The notes under the pieces were generated by a model. It saw only the letters and a list, made by a program, of their open reading frames with translations, made no database searches and was not told where the DNA came from. Of a DNA stretch of 64,000 nucleotides, positions 11,432 to 22,722 are shown piece by piece. The stretch spans positions 8,618,001 to 8,682,000 of the forward strand of contig JAZBRS010000044.1 of NCBI GenBank assembly GCA_037176725.1. Reading direction: 5' to 3'. The number at the start of each line of letters is the position of its first letter. Position 1 is the first letter of the stretch. Origin of the DNA: Posidonia oceanica (lineage: Eukaryota > Streptophyta > Magnoliopsida > Alismatales > Posidoniaceae). Position numbers and translations under genes: made by a program.

Positions 11432-14400
11432 TCAGTGACCAGACTCGCCGCAACCCTCACGTCCACCATCTGGAGGCCTCGACGTAGGTTGTGCAACTGA
11501 AGAGGTCGCCCCACTCTGGCTCCTCTCCCTAGACCCCCTCAGTAGAGAACGAAGCAGCCCAAGATGAGGGGAGGACCGCACTCTCGCAATCTGCTCAGCT
11601 GACAGAACTTTGGAGTGCGGTGACATTGACGGGGCTGTGGCAACCGGACCAGGAATGTCGACGTCAGGAAGAACCGCTGCGACTATCGCTTGAGTCTGCG
11701 CCAACTGTGCCTCCAACTCCTGTATTCGTTGGCTACGACCAACGCTTAGCTGCAGTAAAGAAGACAGCAGTCCTAGAGTTAGAATAATTAAGCAAGAAGG
11801 CTAGCAGTAATCAAATGTGCTCAAGTAGAAAAGGAGTTAACCTTCTTGTGGAGTCCGCCTTAAGACGTGCCCTGGCTATCTCCCTCTCAAATGCGGCCAC
11901 ACAAGCCTCTAACTCCTGGATGCGGTTGTCACGCTCCCGTTCCACCTGACTGAGACGCCCCTGTAGCTCCTCGGCACGCCCCAAGGCGTCGTCTAGCTGG
12001 CTCTAAGTGGTACCGGTGGCTGGAGGTGTGTGGATCAGATCCATAATCGCCTGAATCTGCAAATGAAACTATATAAGTTAGAAGACAGGCATTTATAGCT
12101 ATTTAAAGTAAGAAAAGTGTGGTAGTACCTCTGAATCACGAGTCCGGACCTCTTCAGCAAGCATGCCCTCAGCACAGGAAGCAGCTGGACATGTGGTGGC
12201 AGCAGGGGGAGGCTCTGCACTTGTTGAGGCACCCTCGGCCTATATCAAAGCAAAAAACGACGGTTAAACAGCAGGAACAGGCGTAAACAACTGAGAGGAA
12301 AAAAACGAGGCTCACCCGTGCTCGAAACTCGTGCAGACGGGACAACAGCTCATCCCTCTCCCACACTATCTCCTCAACCCTCAAAGAGTGCTACTGCTGC
12401 TGAGTCTTGAATGCCTCAGTCATACCCTCTGAAGCAGCCAGCGGTGCGACCAAAAGAGATGCATAAGCAAACAAGCAGTAAGGTGAAAAAACACAAGAAG
12501 AAATTGCTTACCAGCTCCTGAATGTGACCATTGGTAGTCGCCAACTCTTGCTGAAGGTCACTAACACTTGCACTAGGACCAACGCCCATCGGTATGTTGG
12601 AGCGACCGTAAAAGACAGCACGGTGGAAGACAATCAGATGACCAAATGTAGTGTCAAACCAGGTCCTCCATGTCGCCTCCGTCTTTGCCAAACCGTCAGT
12701 AAGGGGAGCCGTGCCACCCGAGCGCCAGTTCTCGAGCTGATCCGCGAACCACTGAGGAGCATCAGACTGACCTCCCCTAGAGGATCCCAAAGAGCGATCC
12801 GTGGGACTGAACGCTGGGATGACCTGTCGAAGGCCAAACAGTCTTAGGACACGGCCCACCTGACTGTAGTAGCATCGGAAGAGGCTAAAGAGCCAACACT
12901 CCCGAAGAAACAGGTGGGAACCGCGCACCACAGGCACCTCAGTGGCGTGCTTGTCCTCAGAGTAGGGTCTCCAGACAACTAGCGAGCACAACTCAGTCAG
13001 AAGCCAACAAACTATGCAGGGAAGGAAGGGACTAAACATTGAAACTTACCCACTCCTCTGGGAGGATCTCTAACAAGAAACGGCTCAGATGCCTAACAGG
13101 GCGAAGCCGCTCTGGAGCCAACTGCATGTTGCTCCACCGCCGAGCTCGAGGAAACTCGACGGGGCCATCTCCTGGAACTCCGGGTCTGAGGTACACAAAG
13201 TGCTTAAAGATCCATGTCTGTCACAAAAAAGGGAACAGTTTCAAGTCAAAAGCAGGCAACTGAACAAAAGACAGGCAAATAAATAAAGCACGAACCTGGA
13301 AAAGGGGCAGATAGCTCGAAAGAGAGCGGGTCTGGTCCGCAGCAAAGGCCTCTAGCTGAGAGATCAAGTAGACCAGCACGGCTGAGCCCCAAGAGTAAGT
13401 ACCAATCCTCTCTACATCCAAAAGAAGAGGAATGGAGCCGGCATGAAGCATCTGTGAAGACATGCCAAAGAAAAGTCTGTGGAACAGGATGGACAAGAAG
13501 ACCCGGAGCTGCTGGTCTGCCACGTCCGGAGTCATCTCGTCAACTAACAAGAGAGCGTTGAGCCGATCCTTCAGCCACTTCACATTGACACGCGTATGGC
13601 AATGGCCAGAATGGGGAGGACGGCCAGAACGGGGAGGTCGCACATCGTAGCAGGCCTCCAGCTCGTCGCCATAGCAGGGCTACCAAACTACCACCATAGG
13701 CTCTCCATCAACCCTCAGGCCCACCAACTGGACTACATCCTCCAAGGTGATCATCATCTCACCCACACGAAGGATGAAGCTGCCAGAATTGTGGTTGAAC
13801 CTCTATGCGAAGGAGACCAAGAGTCTGAGGTGGATCTCAAAAGGCACTATCTCCAAAAAATGACCGAAGCCCATCCTCGCAAGCCTCGCCCGCTGAAACT
13901 CCGGAAGACGGGTGTACGTCTCATGCAAGTCTTCCCAGCTGGAACATGCCCAGCTAGGCAATGGCATCTGACATGAAAGAAAACATTGAAAACATTAATG
14001 GCTTCATAAAAAGTCAAGTAAAGTAACTTAATAAAAGCCAAAAACACATGAAATAACCTCACCTGGCCTAGCTCTGCGAGCTCCGCTGCTGTATGGGCTC
14101 TCCTAGGAGGTGGAGGGACCGCACCTAAACCAAGGTCGCCCTCGTCACTGCTGCTCGCCTCATACCTGACAGGAGAGGGTGCACATGGACGCCTCGTCTG
14201 AAGCTTGCGAGGATGAGAGGAGCTTGCCCCCGCAGTAGAAGGACCGGCCTCGTCCCTCCCCGTCTCAACCTCCTCATCAGAGACCCTGGAACAATGGCAT
14301 GAGTAGTGTTTGGTCAGTCTGTGCTAACTTAAAACGTTAATTGGTCTTTAACCATCTCAAAACATTAACCATCTCGAATATACATTAATCATCCCAAACA

Positions 14401-15719
14401 TTAATTAACCATTTCAAACCTTAATCATTTCAAACATTAATCACTTTAAAAACATTAAGCAAACACTTAACCGTTAATCACTTCGAACATTTAAAACTCC
14501 ATATAAACCCTTTCTTAATTACCCAATAAATACTCACAAAGAAAATTTATCTTTCTTTTTATTCTGAATAAATCCATTAACAAATCATTAACTTTAAAAA
14601 TTCAACAAAAATCCATAAAATCATCAAAAAACCCAACTTTAAAACTTCAGCTTAAAGGCTTAATTTAAAAACCCAACTCTAAAAGCTTATCTAAGAATCC
14701 AAAAATCTAAATTTTGAAAGATTAAATTTAATCTTTAAATTTATCTTTAAAATTTTAGCTTAAAAAAATCTATCTTTAAAAATCCAACTTTAAAAATCCA
14801 TCTTTAAAAAATCCATCTAAAAAATCTATCTTTAAAAATCCATTTAAAAAATCCATTAAAAAAATCCATCTTTAAAAATCCATCTTTAAAAAAATCCATC
14901 TTTAAAAATCTATCTAAAAATCTACCTTTAAAATTCAAACCTCAATCCTTTAAACCCTAAAAATTCATCTTTAAAATCCAATCTTCAAAAATCCAACCTT
15001 TAAACTCTAATCCAACTTAAATTATCTCAAAGTTTTGCAAACCTTTTACTTATCCACTTAGGTAACAAAATGCCATTAATTCCTTTACTCCGAATTAATC
15101 CATTAACAATCTAATTAAAAATTAACAATGGAATCTTTTTTTACACGTTTAAATCCCAAAGTAAATCCCTTTACATTTAAATTCCCGAAATTAATACAAA
15201 TATTAATAAATTCCATAAAAATCTCCTAAATTCCTAGGAAAAATTTGGCATAACCTCCCCTTAATTTTCAACAAAAAATTTTCATTTCCTGCAAGAAACA
15301 TTCACAAAAATAATAATTCTTCCATCCATTCAATTCTACTATGAATTTCATTCAATTCATCCCAAAAATTCAGAAAAATTTCACATTCACACCACATTTG
15401 CATATAAAACTGAATTTATTCACAGAAAAATCACCACTACAAGAATTTATTTAGCATTCATTCACAGTAAAATTAAAAAACCAACATCCCTCTGAAAATT
15501 TGGCATTTAGCATTTATTCACAAAAAGGAAAAATCTCTCTCCCAATCACTGTCCAATTGCCCTCTCTGACCATCCGCCGCCCAACGTCGCTGGCCACACC
15601 ACATAAGAGCAAGAGAGCAAGCAGGGAGGAAGAGGAGGAGGTTACCTCTGTCGTTGAGCCTCGCTGCCGGACTGGCCGCGGCCACCGCTTGCGCCACCAC
15701 TCGCGTCGCCACTTGCCAT
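11432..15719 (-). pseudogene. Antisense plant mobile domain (PMD) gene with nine-exon model
   Basis: Model on the minus strand: exons 15719-15646, 14285-14063, 13967-13296, 13217-13050, 12991-12512, about 12426-12316, 12239-12129, 12056-11842 and about 11744-11432 (TGA). All junctions are GT-AG. The first five exons join in frame; acceptors of exons 6 and 9 were chosen to keep the frame and are less sure. The protein, roughly 790 codons, has an acidic Ser-rich N-terminus. A PMD core follows (HLRLLVSF, GEMMITLEDVVQLVGL, SWGSAVLVYL, then HFVYLRPG and VWRPYSED), then a coiled-coil-like tail (ELQGRLSQVERERDN) and an Arg/Ser-rich end. In-frame stops at 13803, 13680, 12391 and 12003 are all TAG on the coding strand. 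PMD proteins are plant factors related to transposon-encoded proteins; function here is unknown. It lies opposite to pol, between pol and the 3' LTR. Confidence 0.8.
14286..15645 (-). other. Long first intron of the antisense PMD gene
   Basis: AT-rich, T-rich on the coding (minus) strand as plant introns are, with a degenerate AAAATCCATCTTTAAA-type tandem pattern at 14640-14960. Donor GTAACC at 15645-15640, acceptor TTCCAG ending at 14286. Phase 2 of exon 1 plus the first base of exon 2 restores the frame, which supports the model. Confidence 0.65.
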
Positions 15720-16347
15720 CCGGAGGAAGAAGGAGGACACCACGCTGGAGAACGCCGCACCATGCCGAAGGCCGTACCACGTCGGAGACGCCGCCAAACG
15801 GAGGAGATGCGCGTGGACGTCGGAGGAGGAAAGGAAGAAGAAGGTGAAGGTCTGGAGAAGAGGGGGCAACGGTCCAGTTTTGTAACTGATCCCGAGCCCT
15901 GGTCGCCAAATCCAACGGTGCCCTCTCTAGATGCCTCAGATCAAGGCGACTCAGCCTTTGGCTTCGTCAGGAAGCCAACTTCTTGCCTCAGTTTGAACTG
16001 CCCCAGCAGAGGCCATGTCAGCATTCGTTGCCTAAAATTGCGGCGACATGCTTTTGACTTTGCATGGTGGCAACTTTCCCGCTCTGCTTTGAATGCTGGC
16101 GAGCACGACTCTTAGACGCCCCAAAAGAAGGCGGCTATTGTGGACGCCAACTGTGATGGCAGCTAATATGGACAGAGCTCTTTTTTCCCTCCAATCTCTA
16201 AATTCATCTTAAAACAAACTTACACATAGACATTAACGAACAACCAAACACAACAGTAAACACACCTAACTCAACCTAACTTAAAATAACATAAAAACAT
16301 AATATCTTCATTAACTAATAACATAGTCATCACATCCTAAAATAAAA
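15720..16347. other. Spacer between the two antisense genes
   Basis: No gene supported. The GC-rich part (15720-15900) is probably the 5' untranslated region or promoter of the gene starting at 15719. GGCGACT and GCCGCC motifs occur at 15945-16140. The rest is AT-rich and would be downstream of the 16348-17715 gene. Confidence 0.4.
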
Positions 16348-17715
16348 TCAGCCATACATTGCCATGCTCGAACAGCCAAGGCCAAGCATCTTCAGGAACT
16401 CCCGCCTGTCATCAGCATATTCTTGAGGAGTGGGGCAAAGCCACGCATACTACTTCACGTACTTCGACTCCTGGGACTCCTGAGAAGTTATAGAAAGCCG
16501 AGGCGCACTCAGAGACACTCGCCTGCCAATGTGAACCCAGCATGCTATGTACTCCAGGACCATCCTCTCATCTCGATCACCATCTTCCTTCTGAGTATGG
16601 ATCAGAGGGGTCAAAACTGCATCAGCCTGAATAATAAGCTCCTGATTCAGCAGACACGAACAGCGATGGATGGGATATAGCACGAACGATGTGGCACCCA
16701 CTAGGACAAGCTCAAGGTCATTGTGAACTGTGCTCATCACCCGCACCTTATAAGCCCCAGGCAGCTTTGGAACAAAATCAAAATCCTATAGTGACAAGCA
16801 ACCAAGGCAGAAGACGTAGTCATAGAAGCTCAGGCTGGCAAAATCTGTGAAGCAGCAGCAATAAGACATGAACCACCTATGCAATAGCAGTGGAGAGCCG
16901 AAGAACTTCCCTGAACAAGAAGCACTAGTGAGCCCCTCCATGGTGTATGCTAGTACAGCAGGAGCCAAGCACAAGTCTGGACGAATAGCCACCAACATCA
17001 GAAGATCCACGTGGTGAAGATCCAGTGTAAAATTTGCATCAGCAAACAATGCAAGCCCACCAATGGCTATGAACAGACAGGTCCTCAGTTCAGCCTCAGC
17101 GAGCTGCTGGGTGCCAAGAATCTCCCACAAACCTCGAAGAATGAGCCTCCCCAAGTGCACAAAAGCCTTGTTGGCATCTTGATCTTTCGTTAAATACCAG
17201 TCTATCTTCTTGGAGCCCACTGTCTCAATAGAAATAGCGAAGCGATCATCTACTGCTTCAGTAGATTCCACTGCCAATTCAAGCAAAGAAGATACCTCCT
17301 CACATGTAATCAGAGTCTCCCCACAAGGAAGGTTGAAAGTGTTGGAGGAGGCATTCCAGAAAGCCATCAAAGCATGCAACAATGGCCAAGGCAAGGGCGT
17401 GCGAATCAAATCAAGTAGCTTCTCAAAACCACTGGATCCGAAGAGATGCTTGTTATCCTTTGCTCGGTTGATCAAGCCAGACACCCAAGGCTGAGTATAT
17501 CAAAAAGAGTTGTGAAAGTTTGGGCATCCTGTGAGGTTTACTACAGCCTAAACAAGCAACATTCAGAAGCAAAACCACAAATAAGGCATGCAAAGACAAA
17601 AGGGAGAAAGAAGAGAACATACTTGATCATCCCGAATGGCGTTCATCAAATGGATGGGGATATCAACCACCCTCTTCACTTGGAAGGTCGAAGAAGAGAA
17701 GGAAGGAAGCTTCAT
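16348..17715 (-). pseudogene. Second antisense gene, PMD/DUF7745-like, two exons
   Basis: Exon 1 runs 17715-17623 (ATG at 17715, 31 codons, donor GTATGT); exon 2 runs 17490-16348 (acceptor ACTCAG, phase 0), ending in TGA at 16350-16348. The predicted product is about 411 codons with two in-frame TAGs (16788-16786 and 16452-16450). The segment FWNASSNTFNLPCGE then LITCEEVSSLLEL resembles the FWKP...FRFG...TLEEV...CG segment of the sense genes of C and D and of PMD proteins. The C-terminal half is not recognised. It follows the longer PMD gene on the same strand of element A. Role unknown. Confidence 0.65.
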
Positions 17716-18796
17716 GATCAAGAGAGGGGGTTTACTTGTGTAGAATGCTCTTTGAAAAGCAAGGATGGCCGTCTTTTATCTCCCCCTATCAAGAGAATCC
17801 AAGGTTAAAACTATTGCTGAAATAAATAAGCCAGGAGATCGCGCGTTGCCCCAGAAGCCGGTGACTATCCTGGGCGCCTAAGGAAGAGGCGACTAAAACA
17901 TCAGAATAGACCATCTGTTACAACACAGCATCCCTTTCACTAAGAATGATGCTACCACATGCAAACTCCAAACTAAAGCTAAAGAATGAGCTCCTGTCTT
18001 AAGCTCACACAGTGCCCACCGGCGCAACCACTGCGAACACCAGACGACACATCGGATTGGCAAGTGAAGGGTTCACTCCCTCACTCGGTTCTCTTCGCAT
18101 GGAACCTCTTTACTTGCCAAATCGAGCTGTGGGACGACGGTCCTTTCCGGAGAGTGCTGGTCACACTTGAGGACGGAAAACACTTGACCACAACGAATTG
18201 CATTCATTCATCTTGCATATGTCCATATGGTTTGGGACCAACCGTATCCCGCCGCCTAACCTAGCATATGGACCATTCATTGCATTGCGTGTTGACCTTG
18301 CATTATCATCGTGTGTTTGAATCATGCATCCATGCATTTTGTCATATCATTGGAAGTGGAGCACGGACAGAGCATTGATCTTCAAGAGTGTTAGAAACCC
18401 TTAGGACACGTGATTCTCCTAGAGTCAACCTAGTTCTTACCTATCTTTTTATCAGTTCCAATCTGAGTGAAGTCTCAAACAAGATGTCACACTCCTTTCG
18501 ATCGTGTCAGAATAACATCCTGTGATTTCCTCCTTAGTTCTTGCCTCGTTGGAGCACCTCTGCATGGTTGACCTGGTCTTGACATCGGCTGCGACACATA
18601 GTTCCGAAACCGACTTGACCCCTCCATGCCTGAGTTCCCAATATGATGGCAATTTAAAAACCTCTTTTTATCTTTCGTTTGGCTACTTCAGTGGCGAATT
18701 TGAGATGGAGCTCCCCTTTTCAGGAAATGCTCAATAGGACATCGTTCTTGCCTTGGACCCGATCTTGTTCCAAGATCAACTCCAAGGAGGGGCATC
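17716..18796 (+). other. 3' untranslated region of element A
   Basis: No gene. Around 17980-18340 it matches 46090-46530, the remnant left of element D, which identifies both as one family. A CTAAGGAAGAGGCGACTAAA motif lies near 17880. Confidence 0.6.
18784..18796 (+). promoter_or_regulatory. Polypurine tract of element A
   Basis: AAGGAGGGGCATC lies directly before the LTR start TGTAGATATCCC. The same GGAGGGGCATC motif precedes the 3' LTR of element E. It would prime plus-strand DNA synthesis. Confidence 0.75.
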
Positions 18797-19149
18797 TGTA
18801 GATATCCCATTTTCGCATTTCTGAGAGTTCTTTAAAGATAGGGACCTTGAGGTGCCCCAAATCACATGTCTAAAGTGTTGATAACACATTTCCTAGATTT
18901 TTTGTAATTTCTTTGAAGCATTGCTTGATCCTACTTGACTCAGGTTGTTGGTTGTGGCGGAGCTAATGCACTCAGACTCACAACAAGTCTGAGTACCTCG
19001 AGTGTCCTTTACTTCTAGTCTGATTCGTGGCAGATTTGAGTTAGAAAAGATGCCTTCATGATTTCATAGACTATCTGAAGTTTCCCGGCCCTTTATCAGG
19101 TTTTCTCTGATATAGAACCTAAGAGCTAGAGCTAGGAGTGAACTGAGCT

Positions 19150-19520
19150 TGCTAGTTGCCAGCTAGGGAGGCGACATGGATAGACGCCCTTCGAACAGGC
19201 GACTAAACTAGACGTCATCGTAGCAGGCGACTAACTGTCGTGGGCTCCTCTAACCGTCTCTTACAGTTAATTTTGATGGTTGTTTCCCACAACCCCACCA
19301 ACTATTAGACGCCGACCTAACAGGCGACTAACGGTCATGGAACTTCAACGATTATTTCCCACGATCCCCTTGACAGCTAGACGCCATCCTAACTGGCGAC
19401 TAACGGTCGTGGAACTGCAAACAGTTTTTTCCCACGATCCCTTGATCGATAGACACCATCATGATTGGTGACTAACGATCGTGGCCTCTATCAACCGAAT
19501 TTCTACGGTTTTTCCCATGT
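19150..19520 (+). repeat. Tandem repeats in U3 of the element A LTR
   Basis: About four diverged units, each with a GACGCC...GGCGACTAAC pair followed by TCGTGG...CCCACGA, both inverted pairs. They lie just upstream of the TATA box, where enhancer repeats of LTRs often sit. Confidence 0.6.
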
Positions 19521-19629
19521 GTGCTTGAGCGGTTGCTGGTCTTAGGTGCCTGCATAGGCGGCGACTGACCATAATTGCCATTTTTCTTCCAGAAACTTCT
19601 ATGTGTCAACCACCCACACCCCTAGAGTC

Positions 19630-19637
19630 TATAAATA
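19630..19637 (+). promoter_or_regulatory. TATA box of the element A 3' LTR
   Basis: TATAAATA within GAGTCTATAAATAGACCCC, inside the LTR and downstream of the U3 repeats. Transcription would start about 30 bases further on. Confidence 0.6.
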
Positions 19638-20067
19638 GACCCCGTGGGTCAGTGTTTGAACCCCCCGGTCAAGTGTGAGAAAAACCCCCCTGTTAGTTCA
19701 AGAGAGAGAAATTCCCTTTAGAACTTTAAGGTTTTGAGTTTCCATATTCAGAGAGCTAGAGTTTTCAATCCAGAAACTCTACCTCCCATCTTTAGAAGAG
19801 GAATCCTAGCTTCCAATTTCAATCCAGAAACCCTAGGTTCTAGAGATCTTGAGCCAAGCCGGAGCTCCGATCGTGTCTCCACTTTTACTCCACTGCATAC
19901 AGCATGAGGGTGAAGGGAGTATTCTTCCAATCTACTTTTTTTCAATTCATATTGCATTCCTTAGCATAGGACCCATAGCATATGCATGCGGGGAACAACC
20001 CCAAGTTAGTGTTAGTTTCTTTCGTTTATGTTACTTTTTCTATTCATTTCTACTACCGCTTACTACA

Positions 20068-21135
20068 CAAACTAATTCAGATCTATTTACTTTGCTATGA
20101 AGGAAAGGAATAACGCTTATGTGACACGAGGGAGCCGCTAGACGACATCCTGCCGTCGATCTAGTGACTCGAGTACCTGCATCCTCATCATCGCCCCCAG
20201 GCGTCTTGTCAGCCCATCGACGAGTGGCGATCACATCAAAGCTGTTGACGTCGTGGAAGCGCCAGCATCTTCATTCAGACACCCCCCAAATCCACATCCA
20301 CATGTACCAGGTGCTTATTGCCTTCTATTTTTTCTATTGATTTCTAGTTTGTGTGCCATGCTCTGAACCAGGTGTTTGATAAATGCCCCCTTCCAAGTTT
20401 CTCAATAATTTAAGCTATTTCATTGAATCACAAAAAGTTGTTTGGATGTTGAAATTCTCTTGAATTTCATTGATTGCTATACTCATTTATGTTGTTATAC
20501 TTATTTACTATTCTACTCAGTTGTATGTTGTTAATTGCATTTGGTTCTTGTTTTATTTTCTTTGTATGTTGTATGTTTTATATGTGAAGCACTTTCGGAA
20601 GTTCTTGAGTCTTTTGTTACCCCATTGTTTACACTTAATTATAACTAATCCAACACTGTCTTGTATTTTCTATTATGTTACAAGCTCAGGACTACCCATG
20701 AACTTCTTGTTCGTGGGTACTTCTCATTGTCATCAACTATTATCAAGTTCAGAAAATATGCATGGCATTAACCTATAATAAAGTCAAACTTTGAAGCTTG
20801 ATGTTTCATTTTACATTTGGATAGTGTTCCTATTTTATTCTAATTTTGTGAATTGAGTGTTCCTATTTAATTTAATCACATCACTATTTTGCAAAACATG
20901 GTGAAGTTCGTAACATCTAGAAGCACCTAATACAAAATAAATGTGGAATGTGTTTTATATATGTTTTCATATTATGTGAGCATTTCTAAGCATCAACAAA
21001 CATATCAAATAGTGTTTCTATATTTGACAACAAATATTAAAAATATATTTCTATGCTTTTCTACTTATCTATTATTTACATTTTTCATTTGATCTACTTA
21101 CCTGTTGTTTACAAAAATCAATTTCATAGGAAAGC
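20068..21135. other. AT-rich sequence right of element A, no gene seen
   Basis: A GC-richer part to about 20330, then AT-rich. It leads into the CACTA-type gene at 21136 and may be its upstream region or an intron. No coding region is supported. Confidence 0.4.
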
Positions 21136-21491
21136 ATGTCTAAAGATCGAAGTTGGATGACTAGGAGAATTCATGATGGGTTTCTATCATCTTAATTTGA
21201 AGAAGGAGTGAATGAGTTTCTTGATTTTGCTTTTTCCCATGAGGAGTGTGTAGATGAAGGAAAGATCAAGTGTCCTTGTGCCAGTTGCGCCTTAACTTGT
21301 AATGAGACCAGAGATATTGTTAATCTTCATCTTTTCCACAAAGGTTTTGTACGTGACTACACTACATGGACTCAACATGGAGAATGTGTAGATGATCCTC
21401 CATTGGTTAATCCCATTTTGGACATGGGAGGTCCATCAAGTAGTAGTAATCAATATAGAAATTTAGTAGTGGATTCTGTAGGTTATGGTTA
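21136..21491 (+). pseudogene. CACTA (En/Spm) transposase-associated domain fragment
   Basis: From ATG at 21136: DRSWM, a TAA at 21193, then GVNEFLDFAF, IKCPCASC, VNLHLFHKGF and YTTWTQHGE. This order matches the transposase-associated N-terminal domain of plant CACTA TNPD-like proteins, including its Cys/His pattern. Element E's LTR starts at 21492 and cuts the gene; the remainder of the transposase is not found in the window. The protein would bind transposon DNA during cut-and-paste transposition. Confidence 0.8.
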
Positions 21492-22722
21492 TGTAGACAC
21501 CCCAATTTTGCAGTCATGTGTTGACAGACTTCTCCATAAGAACGTGCAGCTTGGTCATGACGGACTTAACACATTCACCAAACCAGCATCCCACACCAAT
21601 CCCAAATCAAACCCAGGCCTCTCCTAAACCCAAACCCAAGCCTAACCTAAACCAAGCCCAAGCCTCACCCAAATAGCCTAAACATAAACCCAATCCTCAC
21701 CTCTCTATCTTCTCTCCATCTCACCCTCCAAGAATCTAACAGCCACCACTTCAACTTCTCTCCATTTCACTCTCCAAGAACCCAAGAGCCACCACTCTCT
21801 CTAGCTTCCAAAAAACTTCTCACTCGTCCCAGACAACTCCTCTCTCCATCGTTTTCACTCTCGAAGCCAATACACAAGACAACAACACAACCTCTCACCA
21901 CTCTTGGACTCTCGAAGGGAACACACAACACAACAGCACTCTCGACACTCCTCTTTGGTAGAGCCAACAGCATCATCATCTTTCTCTCATCTCTCCTCAC
22001 TCCTCACCACAACAGCCTACATAGCACCTTCTAGCACCAACCTTGCAACCCACCACAGTAGCCACCACCATCATAGCCTCACCACCGGAGAGGAACCCAA
22101 CCGTCCAGCCCTTACACACTCTTTGTCTGAGCTTCCCAAAGCTAGTGAAAGCAGGGGTGAGCAGCCCCGCACCTTTCCCGAGCATCACCGACCCCCATCA
22201 GAAAGCCTCATGACTCGGAGGAGAAGCCGTCGGCGCTGGGTAAGACAAACGTACGCCGACGCAGGTAAGTCCTCTCTCTCATGGACTAAATATCAATCAA
22301 TCAATAATGTTTCTATATTGTCAATCAATCAATGTATGCTCATTTGTATGCTTTATTATCTCATTAACTTGCTTGATCGGTGATGGGTTCTTCACCCATG
22401 TGAGGCCGTCGGCCGTTGAACGTGAGGTTTCCCCGCATCTCGGCAGGCCATTGCGTCATTTGTTTTGCTTGGTTTTCCACTCCTCTCCATCTTTCCAGAT
22501 GCTTTAGAGGAGCCTCTCTTGCTCGTGGCCTTACCCATGGCCGGTCGAGCTTGAGAGCTCCGGCGTCGATGAGTAAGGATGGGGAGGAGATGTACTTGAT
22601 CTATTATGCATCGTCATGGCTTCATCATCTCATGTTTTTATCATCCTTCACATCCTCCACCCTCCATTGACGTCAGGGAGGCTCATCGAAGTTTGCGGCC
22701 CATTGCTATGGCCATGAGCGAC
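21492..22722 (+). mobile_element. 5' LTR of element E, U3 side only
   Basis: Begins TGTAGACACCCC and is closely similar to 30830-31374 plus 44306-45024, the 3' LTR of E. Similarity stops after GCCATGAGCGAC at 22722. The 3' copy continues through U5 to about 45885, so this copy has lost its right part, the primer-binding site and all that followed. The possible left target duplication GGTTA (21487-21491) has no partner found. Confidence 0.8.

Larger units (their letters stand above)
1..20067 (+). mobile_element. Element A: Tat-lineage (Ogre-like) Ty3/gypsy retrotransposon, 5' LTR outside window
   Basis: Seen: gag from 57, protease-like domains, G-patch, RT, RNase H, a second RNase H and integrase ending at 10138, two antisense genes, a polypurine tract at 18784-18796 and an LTR start at 18797. 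The second RNase H between RNase H and integrase is the hallmark of the Tat lineage. The right border is set at the LTR end motif CTTACTACA at 20067, which resembles the ATTACTACA ends of other LTRs here; this border is uncertain because the 5' LTR and left target duplication lie outside the window. The element is interrupted by a solo LTR at 2803-5291. It is decayed by scattered stop codons, but I saw no frameshift in pol. Confidence 0.85.
18797..20067 (+). mobile_element. 3' LTR of element A
   Basis: Starts TGTAGATATCCC after the polypurine tract and probably ends CTTACTACA at 20067 (1271 bp). It contains a TATA box, upstream repeats with GGCGACT motifs and a downstream leader-like region. 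The right end cannot be confirmed without the 5' LTR. Confidence 0.65.
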
